Origin: Cohnella lubricantis
GTDB taxonomy: Bacteria > Bacillota > Bacilli > Paenibacillales > Paenibacillaceae
Assembly: GCF_014212015.1 (NCBI RefSeq)
Contig: NZ_JACJVN010000061.1
Coordinates: forward strand, 1-38,812
Direction of reading: 5' to 3'
Length of the DNA: 38,812 nt
Shown here piece after piece: positions 25,586-34,742 of the stretch. Every line of letters begins with the position of its first letter. Position 1 is the stretch's first letter. Below the pieces are notes generated by a model. The model saw nothing but the letters and a program-made list of their open reading frames with translations, was not told where the DNA came from and did not search any database. The position numbers and the translations under genes were made by a program.

Positions 25586-26407
25586 ATGGTTCGCGCGCTG
25601 TCGATTCGATACGAGGAGATGTCGCTAGCAGCGACGATACAATATCCGCCGGCGGCAAATTGTCAAGGCGATCGCAAGCTGCCGCTGGTCGTTATCACGC
25701 ATGGCTTCGTCGGTAACCGGATCGGCGTGGACCGGCTGTTCGTGCAGGCAGCGCGAGAGCTGGCGGAACAGGGCAATCTGGTGCTGCGCTTCGACTTCGC
25801 CGGGTGCGGCGAGAGCGAAGGTAACTATGGCGAGCATGGGTTGGATTCGATGATCGAGCAGACGAGGACGGTTCTTGATTATGCGCTGGGGCTGGATATC
25901 GTCGATCCGACGCGGGTGACGCTGCTCGGACACAGCTTGGGCGGCGCAGTTGCGCTGCTGACGGCTGCGCGCGATCGGCGCGTCAAGTCGCTCGTGCTCT
26001 GGTCGGCGGTCGGTTATCCGTTCAACGACATTGTTCGGATCGTGGGACGGAGAACGTACGACGAGGCGGTGACGAAGGGAGCGGCCGATTATCTAGGCTA
26101 CTCGTTAACCCCGTCCTTCTTCGATTCTCTGCTCAACCACCAGCCGTTCCAGGAGACGCAGAAGTTCTCGGGCGACGTTCTGCTCGTGCACGGTACAGGA
26201 GACGAAGTGATCCCCGTTGATTACACGTTCCTGCTCGAAAAGACGTTCTGGCTCCGCGGCGAGGGACGCTGCGAGAAAGCCGTTATTTTCCAAGCGAATC
26301 ATACGTACTCTAACGGCGAACATAAGAGAGAGCTGTTCAAAGCAACCGCCGAGTGGCTCGGCGGGCTCGAACAGCGTCAACAGGAGTGGCTCCACTGGAG
26401 CATCTGA
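25586..26407 (+). CDS. Alpha/beta hydrolase (esterase-like)
   Basis: This cytoplasmic serine hydrolase of 273 residues has a likely triad of S117 in GHSLGG, D206 in HGTGDEVIP and H239 in ANHTYS. The oxyanion region is THGFVGNR and the FDFAGCGES strand-turn is typical of cinnamoyl/feruloyl-esterase-like hydrolases. There is no signal peptide. The ATG at 25586 was chosen because AGGAGG ends nine bases earlier; the ATG at 25577 touches the ribosome binding site and is not in frame with the other start signals as well spaced. It is a single-gene transcript with its own promoter and a shared terminator. The natural substrate is unknown. Confidence 0.9.
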   Translation: MVRALSIRYEEMSLAATIQYPPAANCQGDRKLPLVVITHGFVGNRIGVDRLFVQAARELAEQGNLVLRFDFAGCGESEGNYGEHGLDSMIEQTRTVLDYALGLDIVDPTRVTLLGHSLGGAVALLTAARDRRVKSLVLWSAVGYPFNDIVRIVGRRTYDEAVTKGAADYLGYSLTPSFFDSLLNHQPFQETQKFSGDVLLVHGTGDEVIPVDYTFLLEKTFWLRGEGRCEKAVIFQANHTYSNGEHKRELFKATAEWLGGLEQRQQEWLHWSI

Positions 26408-26435
26408 GACCGAAGTCTGCTCCGCATATAGAGAA

Positions 26436-26483
26436 AGCGCCTAGACGCACGAGAGAGTGCGAAGCTAGGCGCTGTTTGTATTT
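26436..26483. terminator. Terminator between convergent genes
   Basis: AGCGCCTAG pairs with CTAGGCGCT, with an inner stem CGCAC / GTGCG. A T-rich stretch follows on the plus strand (GTTTGTATTTG) and a moderate one on the minus strand. It can serve both the hydrolase and the GH15 gene that converge here. Confidence 0.8.
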
Positions 26484-26493
26484 GTCGGTATTA

Positions 26494-28476
26494 TTAGGCT
26501 GATGCTTCGGCGATCATATGCGCAGCCAGAATGAACATTGCATGCGACCAGGTCAGCGGCACAACCCAAGCCGTCTCGCCGGTCTCGCGGTCGACTTGCT
26601 CCGGCAGCAGGCCGGACTCGGTGCGGTGCTGGATCGCCCAATCGAGCAGCCTCCAGGCGTCGTCCAGACGGCCGGTCTTGGCGCGATACTGCGCGAGCCA
26701 CAGCGTCGTCAGAATCCAAGGATTGCCGCCGATGTAAGGGTCGCCCTCGTACCGCTTAATGCCGCTCACTGTCGGGCTGGTCAGCAGCGCTTCAATCGTA
26801 TCGGCCGTACGTACGGCATACGGATGGTCCGGCTTCACGGCCTCGAACGGCACGGAGATACCGAGCAGGCTCACGTCAACGATCGGGTCGTAGGTGACGC
26901 GGTTCTTGACATAGCCTTTCGCATCTGTCAATTGAGAGACGGCCAAGCCGCCTTGAACGGCCTCTTCGTACTCGCGTTCACCCACGGTCAAGTTGACGGC
27001 TCGGTAGAAGACGCCTTTGCCTTCGTTCCAGCAGAGCGCTTCGATCTGCTGCGCAATGCGGTCGGCCGCAGCGTTCCATTCGCCGGCCAGCGCCGCTTCG
27101 CCGAGCACGTCAGCCATTGCCGCGGCAGCCCGAAGGCCTGCGAAGACAGCCGCAGACGAATACGTGTGCTGCGCTTCGCGCTCTTCCCACAGGTCCCGGC
27201 TCGCCATCGGCAATCCGTTCGATTCGATCGAACGAACGAGGAAGGCTGCGCCTCTGCGAACGGAATCCCACACAAGCTTCAGGAACTCGCCGCGCTCCGA
27301 TACCGCCAAAGCCAGATAATGCTGATGCATGCCCCATAGAATCGAGGCGCCTTCGTCAATCTGAAGTCCCCAGGACGGCGCGAGGGAGCCGTCGTGATAA
27401 TGGCGTTGCTGCCAGGCGCCGTCCTTGTCCTGAGCGGTCAGCGTCCACTCGTAGAAGCGAGTGGACAGCTCCAATAACCCGGCTTTGTCGAGCGCGGTCG
27501 TGATGAACGCCGCGTCTCTTCCCCAGCAGAAGGCATAGCCGCCGCAGCGGGAGAAGTACTCGTCGAACTCCGGCGCGGCGATGATGCTGCCGGTCTGTTC
27601 GTCAGCCATCAGCTTCATGGCCAGCACGGAGCGCTCATACAGCTCCCGGACGTCCTCGCGGTCAATCGGGCAAGGAGCGGCGGAATCTACGTATGTCTCC
27701 CAGTAGCGCCGAGTCCAATCGCGCAGCGCCTCTGCGCCCGTGTCCTTGGCGGTAGCGAGCGCAGCGGCTGCGCTGTCCAGATCGTGTCCGGCCGCGAGGT
27801 AGACCGTCATGGCGGCCGTCTCGCCGGGAGCGACGTTCTGGAATGCCCACTCCATCGCGCCGTCCGGTACCATGTCGATCGCCGAGCCGTTCAGGCGGCC
27901 TTCGCTGGCAGCGTCCCAAGCGTTGCCTGCTTGGTAACTTGTGCATACGTTTGCACCCGAAACCAAAAAATAATAGCGGTGCCGGAAATGAGCGATCGCG
28001 TCCGTTGGCTCATGGAATTGCGTCGTATGATAGAACGGATTCTCACAGGGCGTGATCGAAGAGTAGAAGTAGAACGAGAACGACGCCGGCACAGAACCGG
28101 TATTCGTGAACTTGTAGTCGAATACAAGCACGTCTTGCCCCGGAACGGCATATAGCTCCGAGCGCGCTTCGATCGGGCAATCCTTGGAGGACGCCTGCAC
28201 GGCGAAAATATTGGTCCGCGGCACATAGCCCGAACGGTGCGTCCAACCGCCTTCTTCGCTGTCGAACCAGCGGGTACGCTCGCCGGCGCCGGCCATGCGG
28301 ATGCCGGAACGGATCGTGTCGGCGTGCTGCGGCAGATCGACGTTCGGCCACCAGAAGCGGACGAGGCGTCCTGTCTTCAGCAAGGACGCGAGAAACCGGG
28401 AGTTGCCGATGACGGCGTCGACCAAGTATGGCTTTTTCTCAAGATATGAGGTCATCATGTTGTCGTTCAGCTCCAT
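26494..28476 (-). CDS. GH15 family glucoamylase-like enzyme
   Basis: This 660-residue enzyme probably removes glucose from alpha-glucans, maltodextrins or isomalto-oligosaccharides. There is no signal peptide, so it acts inside the cell on imported sugar. Residues 1-260 form a beta-sandwich domain as in bacterial GH15 proteins. From about 270 onward an (alpha/alpha)6 barrel carries FCWGRDAAFI, the probable catalytic acid E431 in DLWEERE and the base E626 in GLLPEQVD. The gene overlaps the LacI regulator by ten bases. The annotated ATG has no clear ribosome binding site, whereas ATGs at M7/M8 lie 12-15 nt after a GGAG and may be the true start. The divergent MalEFG-like importer probably supplies the substrate. 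Confidence 0.92.
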   Translation of the reverse strand: MELNDNMMTSYLEKKPYLVDAVIGNSRFLASLLKTGRLVRFWWPNVDLPQHADTIRSGIRMAGAGERTRWFDSEEGGWTHRSGYVPRTNIFAVQASSKDCPIEARSELYAVPGQDVLVFDYKFTNTGSVPASFSFYFYSSITPCENPFYHTTQFHEPTDAIAHFRHRYYFLVSGANVCTSYQAGNAWDAASEGRLNGSAIDMVPDGAMEWAFQNVAPGETAAMTVYLAAGHDLDSAAAALATAKDTGAEALRDWTRRYWETYVDSAAPCPIDREDVRELYERSVLAMKLMADEQTGSIIAAPEFDEYFSRCGGYAFCWGRDAAFITTALDKAGLLELSTRFYEWTLTAQDKDGAWQQRHYHDGSLAPSWGLQIDEGASILWGMHQHYLALAVSERGEFLKLVWDSVRRGAAFLVRSIESNGLPMASRDLWEEREAQHTYSSAAVFAGLRAAAAMADVLGEAALAGEWNAAADRIAQQIEALCWNEGKGVFYRAVNLTVGEREYEEAVQGGLAVSQLTDAKGYVKNRVTYDPIVDVSLLGISVPFEAVKPDHPYAVRTADTIEALLTSPTVSGIKRYEGDPYIGGNPWILTTLWLAQYRAKTGRLDDAWRLLDWAIQHRTESGLLPEQVDRETGETAWVVPLTWSHAMFILAAHMIAEASA

Positions 28477-29498
28477 TTGGTTATTCGAGTAAGGGAAGAT
28501 TCCCGGACGATTAAGCGATGCGGTACGATGACGCGGGTAGGCTGAGGGTTATCGCCGGCAATCTTGCGAATTAACAATTGCGAAGCCATATAGCCCAGCT
28601 GGTAAATGCCGATGTCGATGCTGCTGAGCGGCGGCGACGACAGTTCGGCAAGCGCGATATTATTGAAGCTGACGAGACTGAGATCATCGGGAACCTTGTA
28701 GCCAAGCTCATTCAAGCCGCGCAGTACGCCGAACGTGACCAGGTCGTCTACGACGACGAGGGCGGTTGGCCGCTCGGGCAGGTTCATGAAGAAGGACATG
28801 GCGCGATAGCCGCTCTCCTGGAGGAACTCGCCTTCGACAATCCACTCCGGCTGCACGCGCAGACGATTCGCTTCGATCGCGCGCTTGAACCCTTCAAGCC
28901 GGTCCTGCGAGACGGTCAAATTCGGCGGTCCGCTGACGAAGCCAATGCGTTCATGCCCTTGCGCAATCAGATGCTCGGTTGCGTCATAAGCTGCCTGCAC
29001 GTTGTCGTTGTCCACGCACAGAATGCTCTCATCGTCTGCATAATGTCCGATTAGGATAAATGGGAACGCTTCCGATTGCAGAAAATGAACGATCGGATCG
29101 TTGCGCCGAGATTGCAGCAGGATGATGCCGTCTACGCGGCGGCCCTTCACGAGACGGGTGACCGCTTCAAGCTCGCCTTGCTCCGAATGACCGGCTGTCA
29201 TGAGCAGATCGTAACCGTTGCGTGAGGCTTGCGTTGTAATTCCGCGAATGCTCTACGCGAAGAATTGGTTCTGGAACAGCTCCTCTGCCGGTCTGGGGAG
29301 AATCATGCCAAGCGTGTTCGTCTTGTTGGACACGAGGCTGCGGGCCATTATATTCGAATGGTAGCCCATCTCCTCCATGATCTCCTTAATCTTCCGCGAC
29401 GTCTCCCTGCTTATGCGGGGGTGGTTGGATAGGACGCGCGATACGGTAGACGGAGAGACACCGGCTCTCTTGGCGACATCTTTAATTGTGACAGCCAT
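28467..29498 (-). pseudogene. LacI family transcriptional regulator with in-frame amber codon
   Basis: The full frame is 343 codons. It starts MAVTIKDVAKRAGVSPSTVSRVLSNHP after GGAGG and carries a typical LacI helix-turn-helix, then a hinge. Codon 82 is TAG (29253-29255) in FFA-TAG-SIRGITTQ. The frame continues without any shift through the ligand-binding domain (VDGIILLQ, PFILIGHY, GHERIGFVSGPP, LSSIDIGIYQLG). A single base change from GAG, CAG or AAG would restore it. As written, translation gives an 81-residue DNA-binding fragment. A restart at ATG 29201 could give a 244-residue sensor domain. It probably controlled the divergent MalEFG operon and the GH15 gene. A sequencing error or readthrough cannot be excluded. 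Confidence 0.88.
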
Positions 29499-29561
29499 AT
29501 GCGGCCTCCATATCAGTGCAATCGTTAGCATTAGTGTGGCGTAGAGACAAGTACACCTAAT

Positions 29562-29590
29562 ATGATACATGAACCCAAGTAGGGTGTAAA
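29562..29590 (-). promoter_or_regulatory. Promoter of the LacI-GH15 transcript
   Basis: On the minus strand, TTTACA (29590-29585) is followed by a 17-nt spacer and TATCAT (29567-29562). It lies about 64 nt upstream of the regulator's ATG. Confidence 0.65.
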
Positions 29591-29671
29591 CGAGGTAAAA
29601 CAGCGATTTGTGCACAGATTTGCACAGGTTTTAAAGCACGGATTGCATTTATTAATAGTACAAACCTATTT

Positions 29672-29859
29672 TTGCAAACGGCGAAAACGTCAGATAAACG
29701 GAGAAATCGAGAAAAAATGAAAGATAAAAGATTGCTCAATTCGGAATTTGTTTATGCAAGCGTTTTTATATTTGCGGGAATCCGTGTATATTAGAGGGCA
29801 GGAGAGGGTTAACGCCTGGTTATGTAAGCGGTTTTCCAACATTTGTTCAAACGTTTGCA
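29672..29859. promoter_or_regulatory. Four LacI/CcpA-type operator-like sites upstream of the MalEFG operon
   Basis: Four sites share the TGnAAnCG core of the LacI/GalR family: TTGCAAACGGCGAAAACG at 29672-29689, ATGCAAGCGTTTTTAT at 29754-29769, ATGTAAGCGGTTTTCC at 29822-29837, and TTCAAACGTTTGCA at 29846-29859. The last has a perfect CAAACGTTTG centre. Some may be CcpA cre sites and others sites for the local LacI protein; sequence alone does not separate them. The importer's own promoter is unclear; TATATT at 29787-29792 is a possible -10 without a good -35. Confidence 0.6.
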
Positions 29860-30029
29860 CAAGAACGATTTTAATGGAATCGAGTATCGAAGGGCCTAAT
29901 AAAGGTGGTGGTGCTCCAGCAACCGGTTGATTCCATTCCGCAGGATCATCAGAAATGAGCTTGCTTTGCCGGGGGAGATCCTGGAGATTTGCCTGTGAAG
30001 GACAATACGAGATAAGGGGAGCAAAAAAC

Positions 30030-31388
30030 ATGAATTTCCTCAAAGACAGAAAGTTCAACAGCAAGCTGGGCATGGTGGCCTTGACGGCGGCACTGTCCGT
30101 ATCGTTGACCGCTTGCGGCGGCAACAATAATAACAATGCATCCGGTTCGCCAGCGGCATCGCCAGCGGGCAGCGCATCCGCATCGCCGGCTGCGAACGAC
30201 AAGCCGGTAACGATCAAGATTACAAACGGCAAAGGCGAGATCGCCAGCCAATGGGAAGAGGCTGCGAAGGAATTCACGGCAGCCAACCCGAATATCAAAG
30301 TCGAAGTTTACTCGGCTGCAGTAGGCGACACGCTGAATGTTTTCGACAAGATGACGGCTTCCGGCGATACGGTTACGATCGCGATGTTCGATCCAGACGC
30401 AGCGCTGCACAAATACGCAGACATTACTTCGGATCTGTCCAACGAGAAGTGGAATGCGGATACGGAGAGCGCGCTCAAGAACGCGGCCGGCCAAGTAATC
30501 GGATTCCCGTTCGCGATCGAAGGCTTCGGACTTGTCTATAACCAGAAGGTTCTCGACCAAGCGGTAGGCGGCACGTTCGATCCGTCTTCCATTAACACCC
30601 GCGACAAGCTGAAGGATCTGCTCGACAAAGTCAAGGCATCCGGCGTGAAGTACCCGGTAGCCTACGAGACCGACGACTGGTCCGTCGCCAATCACTTCAG
30701 CTCGCAGTTCCTGAACCAAGCGGAAGATCCGAACACGATCTCCGATCAACTGAAGGCAGGAACGCTGGATCTGGCGAACAACGCCGTATGGAACGGCTAC
30801 TACGACACGCTGGACATGCTGGTATCCAAGGATTACAACAAATACGGCGAGCGTCCGCTGGGCCAATACTATGACGATGCGCATCTGTCGGTAGGCAAAG
30901 GCGAATCCGCTATGCTGTTCAACGGCAACTGGGCGTACGACTCTCTGAAGGCTGTCGCAGGCGACAAGTTCGGCTTCATCCCGGTTCCGGTTGACAACAA
31001 TCCGGACAACCCGCTGAACAACAAGATTGCTGCAGGCGCAACGCAAGTTCTCGTTATTAACAAGAATGCGACGCCAGAAGAGCAAGAAGCTGCGAAGACG
31101 TTCCTGAACTGGCTCGTCTATGATCCGGCTGGTCAAGACTTTATCGTCAACAAGTCCCAAGTGATCTCGGGCTTCAAGAACAACCCGAACACGGTTACCA
31201 ACCCGCTGGGCGCAGCCATCGCAGACGCCGTGAAGAATGGCAAGACGATGCCGTTCACCACGAACTATGTGACGGCTTCCGATTATCAGACGATCCTCGG
31301 CCCGGACATTCAGAAGTATATTGCCGGCAAGGAGACCCGCGCCGACCTGGCGAAGGCGTTCGAGACTTACTATAAGTCGAAGCAATAA
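30030..31388 (+). CDS. Maltose/maltodextrin-type ABC binding lipoprotein (MalE-like)
   Basis: This receptor of a CUT1 importer is anchored in the membrane. The signal peptide ends in a lipobox (LTAC) with the lipidated cysteine at residue 29, followed by an Asn, then Ser/Pro/Ala-rich linker. The mature protein (VTIKITNGKGEIASQWEEAAKEFTAANPNIKVEV) is a family 1 solute-binding protein; total length is 452 residues. GATAAGGGGAG precedes the ATG. The frame opens 25 codons earlier, but that part is not a signal peptide. It is followed by a hairpin and then two permeases, and is divergent from GH15 and LacI. Together these point to uptake of an alpha-glucan oligosaccharide; the exact sugar is not shown. 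Confidence 0.93.
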   Translation: MNFLKDRKFNSKLGMVALTAALSVSLTACGGNNNNNASGSPAASPAGSASASPAANDKPVTIKITNGKGEIASQWEEAAKEFTAANPNIKVEVYSAAVGDTLNVFDKMTASGDTVTIAMFDPDAALHKYADITSDLSNEKWNADTESALKNAAGQVIGFPFAIEGFGLVYNQKVLDQAVGGTFDPSSINTRDKLKDLLDKVKASGVKYPVAYETDDWSVANHFSSQFLNQAEDPNTISDQLKAGTLDLANNAVWNGYYDTLDMLVSKDYNKYGERPLGQYYDDAHLSVGKGESAMLFNGNWAYDSLKAVAGDKFGFIPVPVDNNPDNPLNNKIAAGATQVLVINKNATPEEQEAAKTFLNWLVYDPAGQDFIVNKSQVISGFKNNPNTVTNPLGAAIADAVKNGKTMPFTTNYVTASDYQTILGPDIQKYIAGKETRADLAKAFETYYKSKQ

Positions 31389-31488
31389 GAAAACACAGCC
31401 GGATTAACAATAGAAGCAACAACAAAGAAGCAACGGCACTCTATAGCAACTGCAGTTACCAATAGCCAGTCAGCAAGATCAATGGCAG

Positions 31489-31509
31489 GAGGGCGAGAAT
31501 CTCGCCCTC
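31489..31509 (+). other. Perfect hairpin between the binding protein and permease genes
   Basis: GAGGGCGAG and CTCGCCCTC pair around AAT with nine GC-rich base pairs, in the 163-nt gap. Only a weak T signal (TTC) follows, so it may act as a partial terminator or as a 3' stabiliser. Either would leave more binding protein message than permease message, as known for Mal-type operons. Confidence 0.7.
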
Positions 31510-31551
31510 TTCAGCGTCAAATACTGTTTTACGAAGTGGGTGGAGAGAACG

Positions 31552-32436
31552 ATGTTAACGGAGAAAAACAAACTGAAGCGATTAGGCAACCAACTGTTCT
31601 TCACGGGTCCGACGATGCTCTTCTTCGCAATGGCCGTATTGATTCCGTTTATTTACGGCTTCTATCTGACCTTGACGGAGATGGCGACACCTTCTAGTCC
31701 TGCGGTATTCAAAGGATTCCATAATTATGTCGATGCGATCCGCGATACGCGGTTCTGGGATTCCATGTGGCTGACAATTAAATACGTAGGTGCAACGGTT
31801 GTACTCGTCAACGTAGTTGGATTTGCCTTATCGTATCTGGTGACATCGGGACTTCGCGGCCAGAACTTCTTCCGTACCGCGTATTTCACGCCGAACTTGA
31901 TCGGCGGCTTGGTCCTCGGTTATATCTGGCAGTTCATCTTCGTGCAGTCCTTGCCGTCGATCGGGGAGAAGCTGGGCATCGAGTGGCTCCGATTGGGGTG
32001 GCTTGGCGATGAGCACATGGCCTTCTGGGCGATCGTGATCGTAACCATCTGGCAATCGGCTGGTTACATGATGATTATTTTCATCGCGGGATTGATCAGT
32101 GTTCCTAAAGATATGCTGGAAGCGGCGACGATCGATGGGGCGAACGCTTGGCAGCGGTTGACTCGCATGGTGATGCCGATGATGATTCCGGCCTTCGTCG
32201 TGACGATCTTCTTATCGTTGAAAAACGCGTTCATGGTCTACGACCTCAACTTCTCTCTGACCGAAGGCGGTCCGTTCGGCAGCACTGAGATGGTGTCCAT
32301 GCACGTCGTGCAGAAGGCGTTCGTGGAATACAAATACGGCGTCGGGCAGGCGGAAGCGATTGTCTTGTTCGTCATCGTGGCGCTGGTGACGGGCTTCCAG
32401 GTGTACTTCAGCAAGCGAATGGAGGTTGAAGCCTGA
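31552..32436 (+). CDS. ABC sugar transporter permease, MalF-like
   Basis: This is the first permease of the maltodextrin-type importer: 294 residues with about six transmembrane helices, beginning LFFTGPTMLFFAMAVLIPFIYGFYLTL. The EAA loop reads EAATIDGANAWQRLTRMVMPMM. The ATG at 31552 follows GGAGAG at a good distance; a GTG four codons upstream is in frame but overlaps it. The TGA stop overlaps the start of the next gene by one base. No ATPase gene is present, so a shared MsmX-type ATPase is expected. Confidence 0.94.
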   Translation: MLTEKNKLKRLGNQLFFTGPTMLFFAMAVLIPFIYGFYLTLTEMATPSSPAVFKGFHNYVDAIRDTRFWDSMWLTIKYVGATVVLVNVVGFALSYLVTSGLRGQNFFRTAYFTPNLIGGLVLGYIWQFIFVQSLPSIGEKLGIEWLRLGWLGDEHMAFWAIVIVTIWQSAGYMMIIFIAGLISVPKDMLEAATIDGANAWQRLTRMVMPMMIPAFVVTIFLSLKNAFMVYDLNFSLTEGGPFGSTEMVSMHVVQKAFVEYKYGVGQAEAIVLFVIVALVTGFQVYFSKRMEVEA

Positions 32437-33272
32437 TGCTCGCCCGCAAGAGAATCTCGGCAAGTTCGCTCTATGTGCTATTCATCGTGATGTTCGTTGT
32501 GTTCGCGTTCCCGTTCTTCCTGCTGATTGTCAACTCGTTCAAGAGCAACGGCGAGATCTTAGAGAGTCCATTCGCGCTGCCGACTAACCTAAGCTTCGCT
32601 CATTTCGGCGATGCGTTTGAGAAAATGAATTTCGGCGTGACGTTCTTCAACTCGGTCATCATTACCGCATTCAGCGTCATCTTCATTCTGCTGTTCTCGG
32701 CCATGACCGCTTATCATCTGGTTCGCCGGCCGTCCAAGTTCAACAATTCATTCTTCGCGGTTATGGTTGCGTCCATGATCATTCCGTTCCAGTCGCTCAT
32801 GATTCCTCTCATTTATATTTACGGGGCGAAGCTGGGGATCATCCAATCGATTCCGATTCCGCTGCTCATTATGCTGTATATCGGCTTCGGCAGCGCCTTG
32901 TCGGTCTTCATCTATCACGGGTTCGTCAAGTCGATTCCGCTCGAGACGGAGGAAGCTTCCTTCATCGACGGGTGCAATCGCAGACAGACGTTCTTCCGAA
33001 TTGTGCTCCCGATGCTTGCGCCGACTTCGGTGACGATCGCCATTCTGAACGTGCTTTGGCTGTGGAACGACTACTTGCTGCCGTCGCTCATTCTGATCAA
33101 GCCGCAGCATTACACGATGCCGATTCAGATGAAGGTATTCAACGGCACGTATATGAACAACTGGGAATTGCTCATTCCGGCAATCCTGCTGACGGTCCTT
33201 CCGGTCTTGATCGGCTATATGTTCGGTCAACGCTTCATTATTAAGGGCGTTATGCAGGGTGCGATTAAATAA
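32436..33272 (+). CDS. ABC sugar transporter permease, MalG-like
   Basis: This is the second permease of the same importer, 278 residues with about six transmembrane helices. The EAA loop reads EEASFIDGCNRRQTFFRIVLPML and the C-terminus (GQRFIIKGVMQGAIK) is typical of MalG/AraQ-type proteins. Its ATG overlaps the upstream stop (TGATG), so translation is coupled and the two permeases should be made in equal amounts. No clear terminator follows before the next gene. Confidence 0.94.
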   Translation: MLARKRISASSLYVLFIVMFVVFAFPFFLLIVNSFKSNGEILESPFALPTNLSFAHFGDAFEKMNFGVTFFNSVIITAFSVIFILLFSAMTAYHLVRRPSKFNNSFFAVMVASMIIPFQSLMIPLIYIYGAKLGIIQSIPIPLLIMLYIGFGSALSVFIYHGFVKSIPLETEEASFIDGCNRRQTFFRIVLPMLAPTSVTIAILNVLWLWNDYLLPSLILIKPQHYTMPIQMKVFNGTYMNNWELLIPAILLTVLPVLIGYMFGQRFIIKGVMQGAIK

Positions 33273-33470
33273 GGCTCATCGAGGTTGCGATTGGTTCAAA
33301 CTCGGCTACAGGACGCTCTTCGTGTTGCTGCTTAGGCAGGAATGCGGAGGGCGTATTTGTGTATTGAGGTGCGCGAACGGGCCGAAGGGATCAAGACAAT
33401 GGATGGACGAATATGGTTTAATAGGCGAAGACAAGAATATTGTCGAGATAAAGCGACGGAGGTGCTCGAG

Positions 33471-34574
33471 ATGAAGAGCATGATGTTAGCGAGCCCGATG
33501 AAGCGAGGCTTGTTCGTTCTTGCCATAGCCGCCGGCTTCACGGCATTATCCGCCTGCGGCGGCGGCGGAGATGGAGCAGCTGCGGTGCCCGCCGACGCTT
33601 CGCCGATTGCCACGGCTTCGGCTGCCCCTTCAGCGAGCGCTGCGCCGAGCGCTTCGGAGGCTCCGACCGCCGAGTTCCTCGCGCCGCTGACGGGCATGCC
33701 GATCGAGCAGGCCGTCACGAGACGGCCGTTCGCCGTCATGATCAACAATCTGGCTCCCGCGCGTCCCCAGTCCGGCTTGACGAATGCCGACACGGTATGG
33801 GAAGTGCTCGCGGAGGGCGGCATTACGCGTCTGGTGGCGATCTTCCAGAGCCATGAGGACTTCGACGGCCCGATCGGTCCGATTCGCTCGATCCGGCCGT
33901 ATCTGATCGACATTGGCGAGTCGTACGGCGGCGTGCTCGTTCACGCAGGCGCCAGCAACGACGCGCTTGCGCTGCTGCAGCATTCGGGCAAAGCGGATTT
34001 GGACGAGATCAATAATGCGGGTGCCTACTTCTATCGGGAGAGCTTCCGGAAGGCGCCGCACAATCTGTATTCGACGCTGGAGAAGCTCCACGAGGGCGCG
34101 GACAAGCATAAGTATGATGTCACGGCGGAGCAGCCGACGGTGACGTTCGACGAGAACCCGGATGCGGCGGCGGAGCCCGCGGCGACCCAGGTAGATGTGA
34201 AGTTCGAGCTGTCCAGCTACAAAGTGTCGTATGCGTACGACGCCGGGGCGGGTCTGTACAAGCGGTCGATCAACGGCGAGCCGCATGTCGATCTGAACAA
34301 CGACGAGCAGCTGACGGCGGCGAATTTGGTTTTTATCGCTGCTAAGCATAAGACGTATGACGATTATGGGCGTCTGGAGATCGACCTGTACAGCGGCGGC
34401 GACGCTCTGCTAATGCAGCAGGGGCATGCGATCAGCTGCGAGTGGAAGCGGGAGAAGGGCGATATCGTGCGTCTGTACAAGGACGGCAAGGAGCTGCCGT
34501 TCGTGCCGGGCGTTACGTACTATCACGTCGTGCCGAACGACGGGCCGCTGGCGGCGCATGTGAGTTATAGGTAG
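33471..34574 (+). CDS. DUF3048 family lipoprotein (YerB-like)
   Basis: This is a 367-residue membrane-anchored protein of unknown function. The signal peptide has a lipobox (LSAC) with the cysteine at residue 29, followed by an Ala/Ser/Pro-rich linker. The N-terminal DUF3048 domain shows PLTGMPIEQAVTRRPFAVMINN, ARPQSGLTNADTVWEVLAEGGITRLVAIFQS and GPIGPIRSIRPY. The C-terminal DUF3048 part includes YKRSINGEPHVDLN and a closing VPFVPGVTYYHVVP-like segment. GGAGG lies nine bases before the ATG at 33471. It stands alone 198 nt after the importer operon and has its own terminator. Bacillus YerB is similar in length, and its role is also not settled. Confidence 0.9.
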   Translation: MKSMMLASPMKRGLFVLAIAAGFTALSACGGGGDGAAAVPADASPIATASAAPSASAAPSASEAPTAEFLAPLTGMPIEQAVTRRPFAVMINNLAPARPQSGLTNADTVWEVLAEGGITRLVAIFQSHEDFDGPIGPIRSIRPYLIDIGESYGGVLVHAGASNDALALLQHSGKADLDEINNAGAYFYRESFRKAPHNLYSTLEKLHEGADKHKYDVTAEQPTVTFDENPDAAAEPAATQVDVKFELSSYKVSYAYDAGAGLYKRSINGEPHVDLNNDEQLTAANLVFIAAKHKTYDDYGRLEIDLYSGGDALLMQQGHAISCEWKREKGDIVRLYKDGKELPFVPGVTYYHVVPNDGPLAAHVSYR

Positions 34575-34674
34575 GCTGGCGTTACGACGATCGGTTGCAG
34601 ACTCGCGAACAATCGTGTATGTTCTAATCAAATAGAAGCAAGCAGTCAGGCAGCTAAACCGATGGTCCTGAAGC

Positions 34675-34726
34675 ACAGGCCGCTCTCTCCGGATGATCCG
34701 GATGGGGCGGCCTGTTTATTTTTTTT
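34675..34726 (+). terminator. Rho-independent terminator after the DUF3048 gene
   Basis: ACAGGCCGC (34675-34683) pairs with GCGGCCTGT (34707-34715). An inner stem TCCGGAT / ATCCGGA adds strength. A T-rich run (TTATTTTTTTT) follows. Confidence 0.93.
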
Positions 34727-34742
34727 CGAGGAGGCATGAGAG

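Noticed and set aside
33273..33470. Promoter and terminator between the MalG-like and DUF3048 genes
   Set aside because: No stem with a T-run and no good -35/-10 pair were found, so neither is listed.
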